Part shown: positions 27,651-37,044 of the stretch, one piece after another
Layout of the letters: each line of letters starts with the position of its first letter
Position numbering within the stretch: the first letter of the stretch is position 1
Source of the DNA: Wolinella sp052170135
GTDB lineage: Bacteria; Campylobacterota; Campylobacteria; Campylobacterales; Helicobacteraceae
Assembly: GCA_052170135.1 (NCBI GenBank)
Contig: JBQNBC010000001.1
Coordinates: 248,001-312,000 of the forward strand
Reading direction: 5' to 3'
Length of the DNA stretch: 64,000 bases
Program-made: the position numbers and the translations under genes
Notes under the pieces: generated by a model
Told to the model about the DNA's origin: nothing
Seen by the model: the letters and a program-made list of their open reading frames with translations, nothing else
Databases searched by the model: none

Positions 27651-28976
27651 GTGAAAAAATTGCTCGGCGATACTACATTAAAACAACTTAAAGATGAAAT
27701 CTCAACGCTGGAATATGAACGATATATAAAGCAGCTAAAATATGATGAAGAAGCATCACGTACGGACTTAGCAATATATAAAGCTCCAAATCAATTTATA
27801 GCAAATTGGGTAAAAACTAAATACAGTAGCAGAATTGCACATCTATTTGAAATAAATACAGGAATCCGACCAAAAGTAGAGATAAATGTTGGTGCAGTAA
27901 AAAAAGATGTGAAAAGTTTAGTAGCAAAATTTGGAAGTAATAAAGTACAGAAAAGCACAATATTAAACTCAACTTCTACATTCGATTCTTTTGTAGTTGG
28001 AGAATCTAATAGGTTCGCTTATGAGGTATCTCAAAATGTTGCAAAAAAACAAGGTATAGCATTTAATCCACTACTAATTTACGGTGGAACTGGACTCGGA
28101 AAAACACATCTATTAAATGCGATAGGAAATTATAGTTCATCAAAAGGAAAAAGCATTATTTATGTAACGAGTGAGCAATTTTTAAATGATTACCTATATC
28201 ATATACGAAATAATACAATGGATAAATTTCGAGATAAATATCGTGCATGCGACTATTTATTGATTGATGATGTTCAATTTTTTGGTGGAAAAGCACAAAT
28301 TCAAGAAGAATTTTTTCATACATTTAATGAACTTTATAATAATAAAAAACAGATAATCATGACATCAGATAAAATGCCAAAACAAATAGCTGGACTTGAA
28401 GAAAGGCTTAAAAGTCGCTTTGAATGGGGAATGGTAGTAGATATACAGCCACCTGAACTTGAAACAAAAATTAATATTATTAAGAAAAAATGTGATCTCG
28501 AGGGAATCTATCTAAATAATGAAGTAATAAATTTTATAGCTATAAATACTGGAAATAATATTCGTGAAATTGAAGGAATTATAATAAAACTAAATGCTTA
28601 TGCAGGAATGATAAATGGTGGTGAAATTACACTTGAATTTACAAAAAATATATTAAAAGAACATATAAAAGAAGAACGAGAAAATATCACCGTAGAAGAT
28701 ATAATTGAAATAGTGTCAAAAGAACTAAACGTAAAACCAGCAGAAATAAAAAGTAAAGGGCGCAGTAAAAATATAGCAAATGCTAGGAGGATAGTAATCT
28801 ACTTAGCACGAACATTAACTCCAAATTCAATGCCATCTCTAGCACAATTTTTTGGTATGAAAGATCATAGCTCTGTAAGTAAAGCAATGAAGACAATAGA
28901 AAGTGAAATAGAAAGTGATGCTAACCTAAAACTAGTTATGGAGGAGCTAAAAAATAAGATAAAATCAAAGAAATGA
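27651..28976 (+). CDS. dnaA: Chromosomal replication initiator DnaA
   Basis: 441 residues, GTG start (MKKLLGDTTLKQLKDEIS). Domain I is at 1-80 and a short linker II runs to about 108. The AAA+ domain III has Walker A GGTGLGKT at 145-152 and Walker B LLIDDVQFF. Domain IV is the helix-turn-helix box-binding domain with the signature KDHSSVSKAM. The ribosome binding site is weak (AAGG directly before GTG), and DnaA-box-like motifs extend into the start, both compatible with tight autoregulation. The gene is very AT-rich. Confidence 0.96.
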   Translation: MKKLLGDTTLKQLKDEISTLEYERYIKQLKYDEEASRTDLAIYKAPNQFIANWVKTKYSSRIAHLFEINTGIRPKVEINVGAVKKDVKSLVAKFGSNKVQKSTILNSTSTFDSFVVGESNRFAYEVSQNVAKKQGIAFNPLLIYGGTGLGKTHLLNAIGNYSSSKGKSIIYVTSEQFLNDYLYHIRNNTMDKFRDKYRACDYLLIDDVQFFGGKAQIQEEFFHTFNELYNNKKQIIMTSDKMPKQIAGLEERLKSRFEWGMVVDIQPPELETKINIIKKKCDLEGIYLNNEVINFIAINTGNNIREIEGIIIKLNAYAGMINGGEITLEFTKNILKEHIKEERENITVEDIIEIVSKELNVKPAEIKSKGRSKNIANARRIVIYLARTLTPNSMPSLAQFFGMKDHSSVSKAMKTIESEIESDANLKLVMEELKNKIKSKK

Positions 28977-29132
28977 AACGTATCTTTGATACAATACGTG
29001 AAAAGTTGTGAATAAATGTGTTATTGTATTTCACTATGAAAACTACCAATATTATGATGTTTTCACTTAGTTTTCAACAATTCACTGTTATCTACTAATA
29101 TTACTAAAATATTAAAATTAAGGACATAAGCT
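28977..29132. other. oriC: oriC-like region, part downstream of dnaA
   Basis: 156 bases between dnaA and dnaN. One exact box in reverse orientation, TGTGAATAA (29007-29015), accompanies weaker motifs such as ACAATTCAC near 29080. The end is extremely AT-rich (TACTAATATTACTAAAATAT near 29094), as expected of an unwinding element. An AAGGA ribosome binding site for dnaN follows. Together with the upstream cluster this would be a bipartite origin with dnaA in the middle. Confidence 0.5.
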
Positions 29133-30200
29133 ATGAAATTTGAAATCCATAAGAGTAATTTAGAGAATATACTAAACAATCTTCAATCATTTTTAGATAA
29201 GAAAGATGCGAGTCAAATAACATCACATATTTTTTTTAAAGCTGAAAACTCTGAACTAACACTATATGCTACTGATCATGAAATAGGACTACTAGCAAAA
29301 ACAAGTAGCATAAACATAGAACAAGATGGAATATCAACTGTAAATGGTAAAAAAATACTAGACATTGTTCGAAGACTAAAAGATAGTGAAGTAACTCTAC
29401 AAAATAAGGATGAATTTTTAATTATTAAACAAGGTAGAAGTAGCTTTAAATTACCAATGTTTAATGCTAGTGAATTTCCACAATTTCCAAGTTTTAATGA
29501 ACTTCCAAAAGTGGAAATAAATTCTACATACTTAATTCAATCTATGAAAAAAATTATACCAGCTATAGATACAAACAATCCAAAATTTGAATTAAATGGT
29601 GCATTACTTGATATTAAAGAATACTCATTTAACTTCGTTGCAACTGATTCAAGAAGACTTGCAATAGTAAAATATGAAAACCCATCTATAAATAAACTAG
29701 CTCTAATAATTCCAAAAAAGGCAATTATTGAAATACAAAAACTATTTTTTGAAGATGTAGAACTATATTATGATGAAACATATCTAATTATAAAATCTAA
29801 AAATTATCTATTTTTTACAAAATTAATAAACGGTAAATACCCAGATTATGAGCGTATTATTCCAAAGGAAACTAACTACAATATGACTATCCCAAAAGAC
29901 AAATTTGTAGATTCTATAAGACTTATTAATTCAGTTAGTAATGATATAAAAATTACATTTAAGACTAATGAAATCCTATTTGATTCTATAAGTGAAGAAA
30001 ATAATGAGGCTCAAACACAGCTAGAAATAGAAACCGGAATTAAAGATGAAATAGTGATAGGTGTAAATTCAAGATATATACTTGATTATCTAAGTCAGGT
30101 TGATACTTCTGATTTTATTATAGGAATCCAAGAGAGAAATATCCCATTTATTTTAAAAAGTGAAAATTTCTCAACAATAATAATGCCAATAATAATGTAA
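29133..30200 (+). CDS. dnaN: DNA polymerase III sliding clamp (beta subunit)
   Basis: 355 residues, three clamp domains without obvious interruption. Recognised from MKFEIHKSNLENILNNLQSF, the domain-2 segment LNGALLDIKEYSFNFVATDSRR and the C-terminus FSTIIMPIIM, which matches the conserved ...(V/I)MP(I/M) ending of clamps. It follows dnaA as in most bacteria and precedes gyrB by 16 bases. Confidence 0.96.
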   Translation: MKFEIHKSNLENILNNLQSFLDKKDASQITSHIFFKAENSELTLYATDHEIGLLAKTSSINIEQDGISTVNGKKILDIVRRLKDSEVTLQNKDEFLIIKQGRSSFKLPMFNASEFPQFPSFNELPKVEINSTYLIQSMKKIIPAIDTNNPKFELNGALLDIKEYSFNFVATDSRRLAIVKYENPSINKLALIIPKKAIIEIQKLFFEDVELYYDETYLIIKSKNYLFFTKLINGKYPDYERIIPKETNYNMTIPKDKFVDSIRLINSVSNDIKITFKTNEILFDSISEENNEAQTQLEIETGIKDEIVIGVNSRYILDYLSQVDTSDFIIGIQERNIPFILKSENFSTIIMPIIM

Positions 30201-30216
30201 TTTAGGAAATAAATAT

Positions 30217-32550
30217 ATGGAAAATAAAAATAACGAAGTAAAAGAGTACAAAGGTGGAAATATTCAAGTCTTAAAAGGACTTGAAGCAGTTAGAAAACGC
30301 CCAGGAATGTATATTGGTGATACAAATATTAATGGTCTACACCACTTAGTTTATGAAGTTGTTGATAACTCCATTGATGAAGCAATGGCCGGTTACTGTA
30401 ATGCAATCTCGATCACACTAACAAAAGAAGGTGGTGTAAAAATCGAAGATAATGGAAGAGGGATACCTGTTGATATACACCCTACTGAAAATATACCAGC
30501 TGCTACTGTTGTTTTAACAGTCCTTCACGCAGGTGGTAAATTTGATAAAGATTCTTATAAGGTTTCAGGTGGTTTACATGGTGTTGGTGTCTCTGTTGTA
30601 AACGCACTCTCAAAAAAGCTAATAATGACAATACAAAAAGATGGAGGAATTTATACCCAAGAATTTTCTAAAGGAATTCCTCAAAATAATTTGATAAATA
30701 TAGGAAATAGTAAAAAAAATGGAACTACAATAGAATTTATTCCAGATGATGATATTTTTGAAGTTACAGTTTTTGATCGTGAAGTTCTTTCGCATAGATT
30801 TAAAGAGCTAGCATATCTAAATCACAATGTAACAATCAATTTTAAAGATGAACGAGATGGTTTTAAAGAAAGTTATCATTTTGAAGGTGGTTTAAGCCAA
30901 TTTGTAGAAGATTTAAATAAAAAAGCATTAGTTTCTCAAGTTTTTAGTTTCTCAGATAGCGAAAGTGAGACAGAAGTCGAGATAGCACTCACATATAATG
31001 ATGGATATGATGAGAAGGTTCTCAGCTTTGTAAATAATATAAAAACTCCAGATGGAGGAACACATGAAGCTGGATTTCGTGCAGGACTTTCACGAGCAAT
31101 AATAAGTTATATTGATGAAAATGCAAATTCACGTGAAAAAGATAATAAAGTAACTGGTGATGATATTCGTGAAGGACTTGTAGCGATAGTTTCTATAAAA
31201 GTCATGGAGCCACAGTTTGAAGGTCAAACAAAAGGAAAACTTGGTAGTTCATTTGTTAAGCCTATAGTTCAAAAATTAACTTATGAAAAAATCTCAAAGT
31301 TTTTTGAGGAAAATCCAAATGATGCAAAAGCAATAATGCAAAAAGCTTTAATAGCAGCACGTGGTAGAGAAGCTGCTAAAAAAGCTAGAGAGCTAACGCG
31401 TAAAAAAGATTCTCTAATGGTCGGAACATTACCTGGGAAGCTTGCAGATTGTCAAAGTAAAGATCCTAGTATTTCCGAGCTATATTTAGTTGAGGGTGAT
31501 TCTGCTGGTGGATCAGCGAAGCAAGGACGTGACCGTGTATTTCAAGCGATTCTTCCACTTAAAGGCAAGATTCTTAATGTTGAAAAAAGTAGATTAGATA
31601 AAATTCTTAAAAGTGATGAGATTAAGAATATGATTACAGCACTTGGATGTGGAATTGGAGATGAATTTGATATCGAAAAAATTCGTTATCAAAAAATAAT
31701 CATAATGACTGATGCTGATGTAGATGGTAGTCATATTCAAACATTGCTTTTAACATTCTTTTACCGATATTTGAAACCTATTATTGAAGCTGGATTCCTT
31801 TATATTGCTCAGCCCCCATTATATAGATTTAAAAAGGGCAAAAAGGAAATTTATCTTCGTGATGAAAAAGCACTTAGTGAATATTTGATTGAAAATGGAA
31901 TTGAAAATTTTAGTTTTGATGGTATAGGTACACCTGAATTACTTGAGATTCTCAGATTTGCTGCACATTATCGCCTGACATTAAAAGAGCTCGAGAAACG
32001 ATTTTCAATGATTGATATTATTAAATTCCTTATTGAGAATCGTGAGTATATTTCGCTAAAAATGGGCGATTTATATACAAAAATTGAGGAATTTATTGCG
32101 CTTAAGGGATACAATATCCTTAATAAGCGTATAACTGATGATCGCATACACTTGTATGTTCAAACAAATGATGGGCTTGTAGATTTAATTATTGATGATT
32201 CTCTATTTACAAATCCACTTTTTGAAGAGGCATATTATGTACATAATTTAATTATAGAACGTAATTTAGAATTTTTAAAAGATAGGGAAATTATTGAAAT
32301 TTTAGAAGAAATTGAAGAATCTGCTAAAAAAGGTGCCTATATTCAACGTTATAAAGGTCTAGGTGAAATGAATCCAGAACAACTTTGGGAGACAACTATG
32401 ACACCAGAAAATAGAAGACTTTTGAAAGTTCAAATTACAGATGATATTGGTGCTAGCGACGTATTCTCGCTATTTATGGGAGATGAGGTCGAACCACGTC
32501 GTGCATATATCCAAGATCACGCAAAAGATGTAAAACATCTAGATGTGTAA
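30217..32550 (+). CDS. gyrB: DNA gyrase subunit B
   Basis: 777 residues. GHKL ATPase domain with VVDNSIDEAMAGYC, DNGRGIPVDIHP and GGLHGVGVSVVNAL. The TOPRIM domain has VEGDSAGGSAKQGRDR and MTDADVDGSHI. The C-terminal tail is QRYKGLGEMNPEQLWETTM. A full-length typical GyrB; the part between TOPRIM and the tail is long as usual in epsilonproteobacteria. It is probably cotranscribed with dnaN and plsY. Confidence 0.97.
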   Translation: MENKNNEVKEYKGGNIQVLKGLEAVRKRPGMYIGDTNINGLHHLVYEVVDNSIDEAMAGYCNAISITLTKEGGVKIEDNGRGIPVDIHPTENIPAATVVLTVLHAGGKFDKDSYKVSGGLHGVGVSVVNALSKKLIMTIQKDGGIYTQEFSKGIPQNNLINIGNSKKNGTTIEFIPDDDIFEVTVFDREVLSHRFKELAYLNHNVTINFKDERDGFKESYHFEGGLSQFVEDLNKKALVSQVFSFSDSESETEVEIALTYNDGYDEKVLSFVNNIKTPDGGTHEAGFRAGLSRAIISYIDENANSREKDNKVTGDDIREGLVAIVSIKVMEPQFEGQTKGKLGSSFVKPIVQKLTYEKISKFFEENPNDAKAIMQKALIAARGREAAKKARELTRKKDSLMVGTLPGKLADCQSKDPSISELYLVEGDSAGGSAKQGRDRVFQAILPLKGKILNVEKSRLDKILKSDEIKNMITALGCGIGDEFDIEKIRYQKIIIMTDADVDGSHIQTLLLTFFYRYLKPIIEAGFLYIAQPPLYRFKKGKKEIYLRDEKALSEYLIENGIENFSFDGIGTPELLEILRFAAHYRLTLKELEKRFSMIDIIKFLIENREYISLKMGDLYTKIEEFIALKGYNILNKRITDDRIHLYVQTNDGLVDLIIDDSLFTNPLFEEAYYVHNLIIERNLEFLKDREIIEILEEIEESAKKGAYIQRYKGLGEMNPEQLWETTMTPENRRLLKVQITDDIGASDVFSLFMGDEVEPRRAYIQDHAKDVKHLDV

Positions 32551-32559
32551 GGTATATAT

Positions 32560-33195
32560 ATGGGAATCTTAGAATTTTTTACAAATCTAAATATACATTT
32601 TTATATTCTTGCCTATTTTATAGGTGGAATTCCATTTGGTTATGTTCTTTCAAAATATCTTTTTGGTGTAAATCTACAAGAATCAGGTAGTGGGAGTATT
32701 GGTGCAACTAATGTTTTACGAGTTTTGAAAGATATTGCACCAGAGAAGGCAAAAAAAATTGCAACACTTACAATGCTACTTGATGCACTAAAGGGTGCTA
32801 TTGTTATTTTGCTAGCTAAAATTTTTAGTATGAGTATTGAGACACAATGGGGAATTGCTGTAATTGCTGTTATTGGGCATTGTTTTAGTCCATATTTAAA
32901 ATTTGAAGGTGGAAAGGGTGTAGCTACTGGTTTAGGTGTCATGGCAATTATGCTACCTATTGAAGCACTTATTGGTTTATTTATATGGTTTATAACTGGT
33001 AAGATACTAAAAATATCATCACTCTCATCACTTTTTGGACTTTTAGCGCTTATTGTTGCTAGTTTTATTATTCATTATGATATGCCAATTATTAATACTC
33101 ATGCACCAATTATTATAATTTCATTTATAATTTTTTATAAACATATTCCAAATATTGTTCGCTTATTTCAAGGACAAGAGAGCAAGGTCATTTGA
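32560..33195 (+). CDS. plsY: Glycerol-3-phosphate acyltransferase PlsY
   Basis: Membrane enzyme that acylates glycerol-3-phosphate from acyl-phosphate, the first step of phospholipid synthesis. 211 residues, about five to six spans, with the PlsY motifs GGIPFGYVLSK, GSGSIGATNVLR and FEGGKGVATGLG (phosphate-binding and catalytic loops). It lies 9 bases behind gyrB and overlaps folB by 4 bases. Confidence 0.95.
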   Translation: MGILEFFTNLNIHFYILAYFIGGIPFGYVLSKYLFGVNLQESGSGSIGATNVLRVLKDIAPEKAKKIATLTMLLDALKGAIVILLAKIFSMSIETQWGIAVIAVIGHCFSPYLKFEGGKGVATGLGVMAIMLPIEALIGLFIWFITGKILKISSLSSLFGLLALIVASFIIHYDMPIINTHAPIIIISFIIFYKHIPNIVRLFQGQESKVI

Positions 33196-33515
33196 TAATT
33201 AATATTGAGAATCTACAATTAAAGACAATTATTGGAATCTTACCACATGAGCGTAAGATTCCTCAGATAATTATTATAAATGGTACTTTTTCATATACTT
33301 ATAAAGATCAATATATAAACTATGCAACTATAAAAGAAACTATAATAGAACATCTACAAAATAGTAAATTTGGTCTTTTGGAAGATGCACTTTTAGGCCT
33401 TCACAATAAAATTAAAGATAAATTTCCCGAATTAGAAGAGGTTGACTTTACCATTAAAAAGCCTAATATTTTTGATGATGCTATTGTTGGTGTTAGTCTA
33501 AAAATTAGATATTAG
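33192..33515 (+). CDS. folB: Dihydroneopterin aldolase family protein FolB
   Basis: 107 residues, TTG start overlapping the plsY stop (TTGA), with AAGG upstream. The FolB/tunnelling fold pattern is visible: LQLKTIIGILPHERKIPQII at the N-terminus, NYATIKETIIEHLQ in the middle and VDFTIKKPNIFDDAIVGVSL at the end. It provides 6-hydroxymethyl-dihydropterin for folate. plsY-folB adjacency is common in Campylobacterota as I recall. Sequence identity within this family is low, so the exact reaction is inferred. Confidence 0.8.
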   Translation: MIINIENLQLKTIIGILPHERKIPQIIIINGTFSYTYKDQYINYATIKETIIEHLQNSKFGLLEDALLGLHNKIKDKFPELEEVDFTIKKPNIFDDAIVGVSLKIRY

Positions 33516-33537
33516 ATTCTTAAAAAAAGAGCTATAA

Positions 33538-34476
33538 ATGCAGGATTATAAATTAAATTTTACTATTTTGACTCCAAGCTTTAATCGTGCAAATACGCTT
33601 CATCGTGTCTTTGAAAGCCTCAAAAATCAGACTATTCAGGGAATTTTTGAGTGGATTATTGTTGATGATGGTTCGAGTGATGATACATATAATTTAGTAA
33701 CATATTTTCAAAAAAATGCAGATTTTCATATTAAATATATTTTTCAAAAAAATAGTGGAAAAATTTCTGCACTTTTAAATGGAATAAAATATATCCATGG
33801 TGAGCTACTTTTAATAGCTGATTCAGATGATAGATTTAAGCCACAAACACTTGAAATTTTATCAGAAATTTGGAAGAGTTTTAGTATAGATGAGCGTAAA
33901 AAATGTAGCGGAATTGCAATGCTTTGTGAGACACAAAATGGTCAAAATTTGGGAGGAGAATTCCCAAATGAGGGCTGGTTTGATGTCTATAAATCTATAT
34001 TTTCAGGTATAAATTCTCATACTGGTGAGACATGGTCAGCACTCAATAGTGAGATGATTTTGAGACATTTTAATATTCCAGATGAGGTTTTAAATTTAAA
34101 ATTTATTCCTGAAAGTTTTTTTTGGACACGTCTAGCAATAGTAGAAAAACCACGTAGTTATCGTATAAATAAACGTCTAAGAATTTATTATATAAATGAG
34201 AGTAATACTGGTGCGTTAAGCCAAAATATACGTCAAAAGCAACCTTTAGGATTCTTATTTGAATCAAAATATTTTTTAAATAATTATCCAGAAATTATAT
34301 TTGATTTTCCAAAATCATATATAATTCATGTTATTAAATATTCATTATTCTCACGTTTTTTAGGATATAATTTTATTACATCCTTTAATAATTTATCAAA
34401 ATTTCGTGCAAAGATTCTTTTCTTACTTTTATATTTTCCATCACAGTTTATTTTTGCAAGATATTTTAACAAATGA
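33538..34476 (+). CDS. GT2 family glycosyltransferase
   Basis: 312 residues. GT-A fold start FTILTPSFNRANTLHRVFES, DXD-like site LLIADSDDRFKP, and the nucleotide-binding IIVDDGSSDDTYNLV. No membrane span until a weakly hydrophobic C-terminus (about 275-305), which may be amphipathic. It is followed with a 4-base overlap by a GT4 enzyme, so the pair probably acts on one glycan: the N-glycan, or a surface polysaccharide. The codon composition is as AT-rich as that of dnaN and gyrB. Confidence 0.8.
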   Translation: MQDYKLNFTILTPSFNRANTLHRVFESLKNQTIQGIFEWIIVDDGSSDDTYNLVTYFQKNADFHIKYIFQKNSGKISALLNGIKYIHGELLLIADSDDRFKPQTLEILSEIWKSFSIDERKKCSGIAMLCETQNGQNLGGEFPNEGWFDVYKSIFSGINSHTGETWSALNSEMILRHFNIPDEVLNLKFIPESFFWTRLAIVEKPRSYRINKRLRIYYINESNTGALSQNIRQKQPLGFLFESKYFLNNYPEIIFDFPKSYIIHVIKYSLFSRFLGYNFITSFNNLSKFRAKILFLLLYFPSQFIFARYFNK

Positions 34477-35537
34477 AAATAGTATTTATAATATCTAGTT
34501 TAGGTGCAGGAGGTGCTGAAAAAGTATTATCACTAATGAGTGAATATTTTGTAAAAAAATATGAGCTTTTTATTATCACTTTTGGAGATAAAAATAGCTA
34601 TTTTAAGCTTCCAAAAAATATAAAAGTTATATCTTTAAATCAAAATAAAATATCTATAAACTTGTTTGATTCTATTTTAAATAATTTTTATCGTATTCGT
34701 ATGCTTAGAAAGGTGCTCCACTCCATTTCACCTAATATTGCAATCTCATTTATGACAGAGACAAATATTATTTCAATTCTTGCTACTAGGTGGCTTTCTA
34801 TTCCATTAATAGTGACTGAACACACATGCTATATTTGGCAAAAATCAAAATTTTGGAATTTACTTCGACGATTTTTATATCCATTGGCAGAAAAAGTAAC
34901 GCTTCTAACACATAAAGATATGAAAAATCACTATAGATTCTTGAAAAATTGTGCTGTTATGCCAAACCCATTTGATTTTGCACCAAATAGCATACGAAAA
35001 AAGGAAAAACTTATCTTAGGTGTAGGTAGGCTTATACCAGATAAGGGTTTCGATGAACTTATTGAGGCATTTGTAAAAACTAACAATCAAGAATATAAAT
35101 TAAAAATTGTTGGTGATGGTGTAGATAGGAAGCGTTTAGAGGAACTTATTAATAAACTAAATTGTGCTAAAAATGTAAAACTTTTAGGACAACAGTATAA
35201 TATTTATGAGTATTTTGAGCGTGCAGAGATTTTTGTGCTTACTTCACATATTGAGGGCTTATCAAATGCCCTTATAGAGGCACTTTCTATGGGTTGTGCT
35301 GTTATTTCTTATGACTGCCCTTATGGACCAAGTGAAGTGATAAAAAATGAAGAAAATGGTATTTTAATTCCATTATTTGATAAAGATAGGCTCTGTATTG
35401 AGTTAAAGCGTATGATGAATGATGATGGATTGAGGAAAAAGCTATCTAAAAATGCACTAAGAGTGCGTGAAAAGTATTCTCTAGATCTTGTTATGTCAGC
35501 ATGGGAAACATTGCTTTTTTCAATTATAAAAAAGTAG
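34473..35537 (+). CDS. GT4 family glycosyltransferase
   Basis: 354 residues. N-terminal half begins MKIVFIISSLGAGGAEKVLS. The C-terminal half has ILGVGRLIPDKGFDELIEAF and TSHIEGLSNALIEALSMGCA, the GT4 donor site. The ending of the donor site recalls PglH/PglJ-type enzymes. It is translationally coupled to the GT2 gene before it. It is last in the plus-strand run from dnaA and is followed by a hairpin between convergent genes. Confidence 0.8.
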   Translation: MKIVFIISSLGAGGAEKVLSLMSEYFVKKYELFIITFGDKNSYFKLPKNIKVISLNQNKISINLFDSILNNFYRIRMLRKVLHSISPNIAISFMTETNIISILATRWLSIPLIVTEHTCYIWQKSKFWNLLRRFLYPLAEKVTLLTHKDMKNHYRFLKNCAVMPNPFDFAPNSIRKKEKLILGVGRLIPDKGFDELIEAFVKTNNQEYKLKIVGDGVDRKRLEELINKLNCAKNVKLLGQQYNIYEYFERAEIFVLTSHIEGLSNALIEALSMGCAVISYDCPYGPSEVIKNEENGILIPLFDKDRLCIELKRMMNDDGLRKKLSKNALRVREKYSLDLVMSAWETLLFSIIKK

Positions 35538-35612
35538 TTGATCAACTTATATTTTCAAAAATAAAAATTCAAAATATTTCTATACTTTTACTATTTATAG
35601 AATTTTAATCGA

Positions 35613-35631
35613 AGAATCCAAAAAGGATTCT
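35613..35631. terminator. Short bidirectional terminator between convergent genes
   Basis: AGAATCC and GGATTCT form a 7-bp stem around an AAAAA loop, between the stop codons of the GT4 gene and the dehydrogenase gene. A-rich and T-rich flanks on both sides suit a terminator in either direction. Confidence 0.5.
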
Positions 35632-35646
35632 CATTTAATTCGTGAT

Positions 35647-36909
35647 TTATAATCTAGAATCAGCAATATTTCTATCCAATATTCCCTTTATGTCATATAC
35701 AATACATTCTTTGGTACCAAATTCACGTGGATTTGGCATATTCCTAAACTCCTTATGTCCTACCGCTATAATTATTGCACCATATTTTCCACTATCTATA
35801 TCTTCACGTTTTGTGAGTGTGATACCATATTCATGTGCTACTTCTGCTGCATCCGCCCATGGGTCATATACATCGATTTTGCAACCAAACTCTTGTAACT
35901 CTTTTATGATATCAATAACACGTGAATTGCGAATATCAGGGCAATTTTCTTTAAATGTTATTCCCATGATTAGTACACGTGCTCCTTCAACCTTTTGACC
36001 TTTTTTTATCATTAATTTTATGACTTTATTTGCAACTACGATTCCCATATTGTCATTTATATGTCGTCCTGCTAGGATTACTTGTGAGTGATAGCCTAGT
36101 GATTCTGCCTTATGTGTTAAGTAGTATGGGTCTACGCTTATGCAGTGTCCGCCGACTAGCCCAGGTCGGAATGGTAGGAAGTTCCATTTTGTCCCGGCTG
36201 CCTCTAGTACATCTAGGGTATCGATTCCCATCTTATCAAAGATTATTGATAATTCATTGACAAAGGCAATATTTATATCACGTTGTGAGTTTTCAATGAC
36301 TTTTGCTGCTTCGGCAACTTTTATACTTGATGCTTTGTGTGTGCCTGCGACGATGATAGAGCGGTAGAGTGCATCGACCTCATCGGCTACTTCTGGTGTA
36401 CTACCGCTAGTTACTTTTTTGATATTTATCACGCGATGTTCTTTGTCACCTGGGTTGATTCTCTCTGGTGAATAGCCACAAAAGAAATCAACATTAAATT
36501 TCAATCCACTAAATTTTTCTAAAACGGGTACGCAGTCTTCTTCTGTGCAGCCCGGATATACTGTGCTTTCATAGATTACGATATCACCTTTTTTCAGGAC
36601 TTTTCCAACGGTTTCGCTTGCCTTTATAAGAGGTGTCAGATCTGGTTTGTTGTAGTTGTCAATCGGTGTTGGCACGGTCATAATGTAAATTTGTGCAGCT
36701 CTTAGCTCTTCTAGCTCGCAACTATATCTTAGATTCTTAGCTTCAGCTAGCTCGTTAGAATCAACTTCTAATGTACGATCATATCCACTTTTTAGCTCAT
36801 CGATTCTCGCGCGATTTATGTCAAATCCAATAACATTGTGTTTTTTGCCAAATTCTACTGCCAGTGGAAGTCCAACATACCCAAGCCCAATTATTGCTAA
36901 TGTTTTCAT
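35647..36909 (-). CDS. UDP-N-acetylhexosamine 6-dehydrogenase (WbpO/TviB-like)
   Basis: NAD-dependent two-step oxidation of a UDP-sugar at C6 to the uronic acid. 420 residues with the N-terminal Rossmann motif GLGYVGLPLAVEF (8-20), ESTVYPGCTEED, and the catalytic C256 in GGHCISVDPYYLTHKA. The SVDPYYL form and the overall sequence point to the UDP-GalNAc/GlcNAc dehydrogenases (WbpO, TviB, CapL) rather than UDP-glucose dehydrogenase. Next to two AsnB genes and N-glycan genes it probably supplies a HexNAc uronic acid to the glycan. Substrate is inferred. Confidence 0.88.
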   Translation of the reverse strand: MKTLAIIGLGYVGLPLAVEFGKKHNVIGFDINRARIDELKSGYDRTLEVDSNELAEAKNLRYSCELEELRAAQIYIMTVPTPIDNYNKPDLTPLIKASETVGKVLKKGDIVIYESTVYPGCTEEDCVPVLEKFSGLKFNVDFFCGYSPERINPGDKEHRVINIKKVTSGSTPEVADEVDALYRSIIVAGTHKASSIKVAEAAKVIENSQRDINIAFVNELSIIFDKMGIDTLDVLEAAGTKWNFLPFRPGLVGGHCISVDPYYLTHKAESLGYHSQVILAGRHINDNMGIVVANKVIKLMIKKGQKVEGARVLIMGITFKENCPDIRNSRVIDIIKELQEFGCKIDVYDPWADAAEVAHEYGITLTKREDIDSGKYGAIIIAVGHKEFRNMPNPREFGTKECIVYDIKGILDRNIADSRL

Positions 36910-36975
36910 AAGTGTGATTCCTTATTTTGATGTGCACTTAGAACCCTAAAAGATTCTATATTCTTACTTTGCAAT

Positions 36976-36981
36976 TATACT
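36976..36981 (+). promoter_or_regulatory. -10 candidate upstream of pglK
   Basis: TATACT in the 135-base region between the divergent dehydrogenase and pglK genes. A second candidate, TAGAAT inside TAAAATAGAAT, lies near 37012. I cannot decide between them. Confidence 0.3.
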
Positions 36982-37044
36982 CCACACACACCTTTTTAAG
37001 CGCGCCTAAAATAGAATCCACGCAAAAATCCAAAAAGAGTCGCC

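Noticed and set aside
33538..35537. The two glycosyltransferases after folB as a recent foreign island
   Set aside because: Their AT-richness is shared by dnaA, dnaN and gyrB, so composition alone gives no evidence of transfer.
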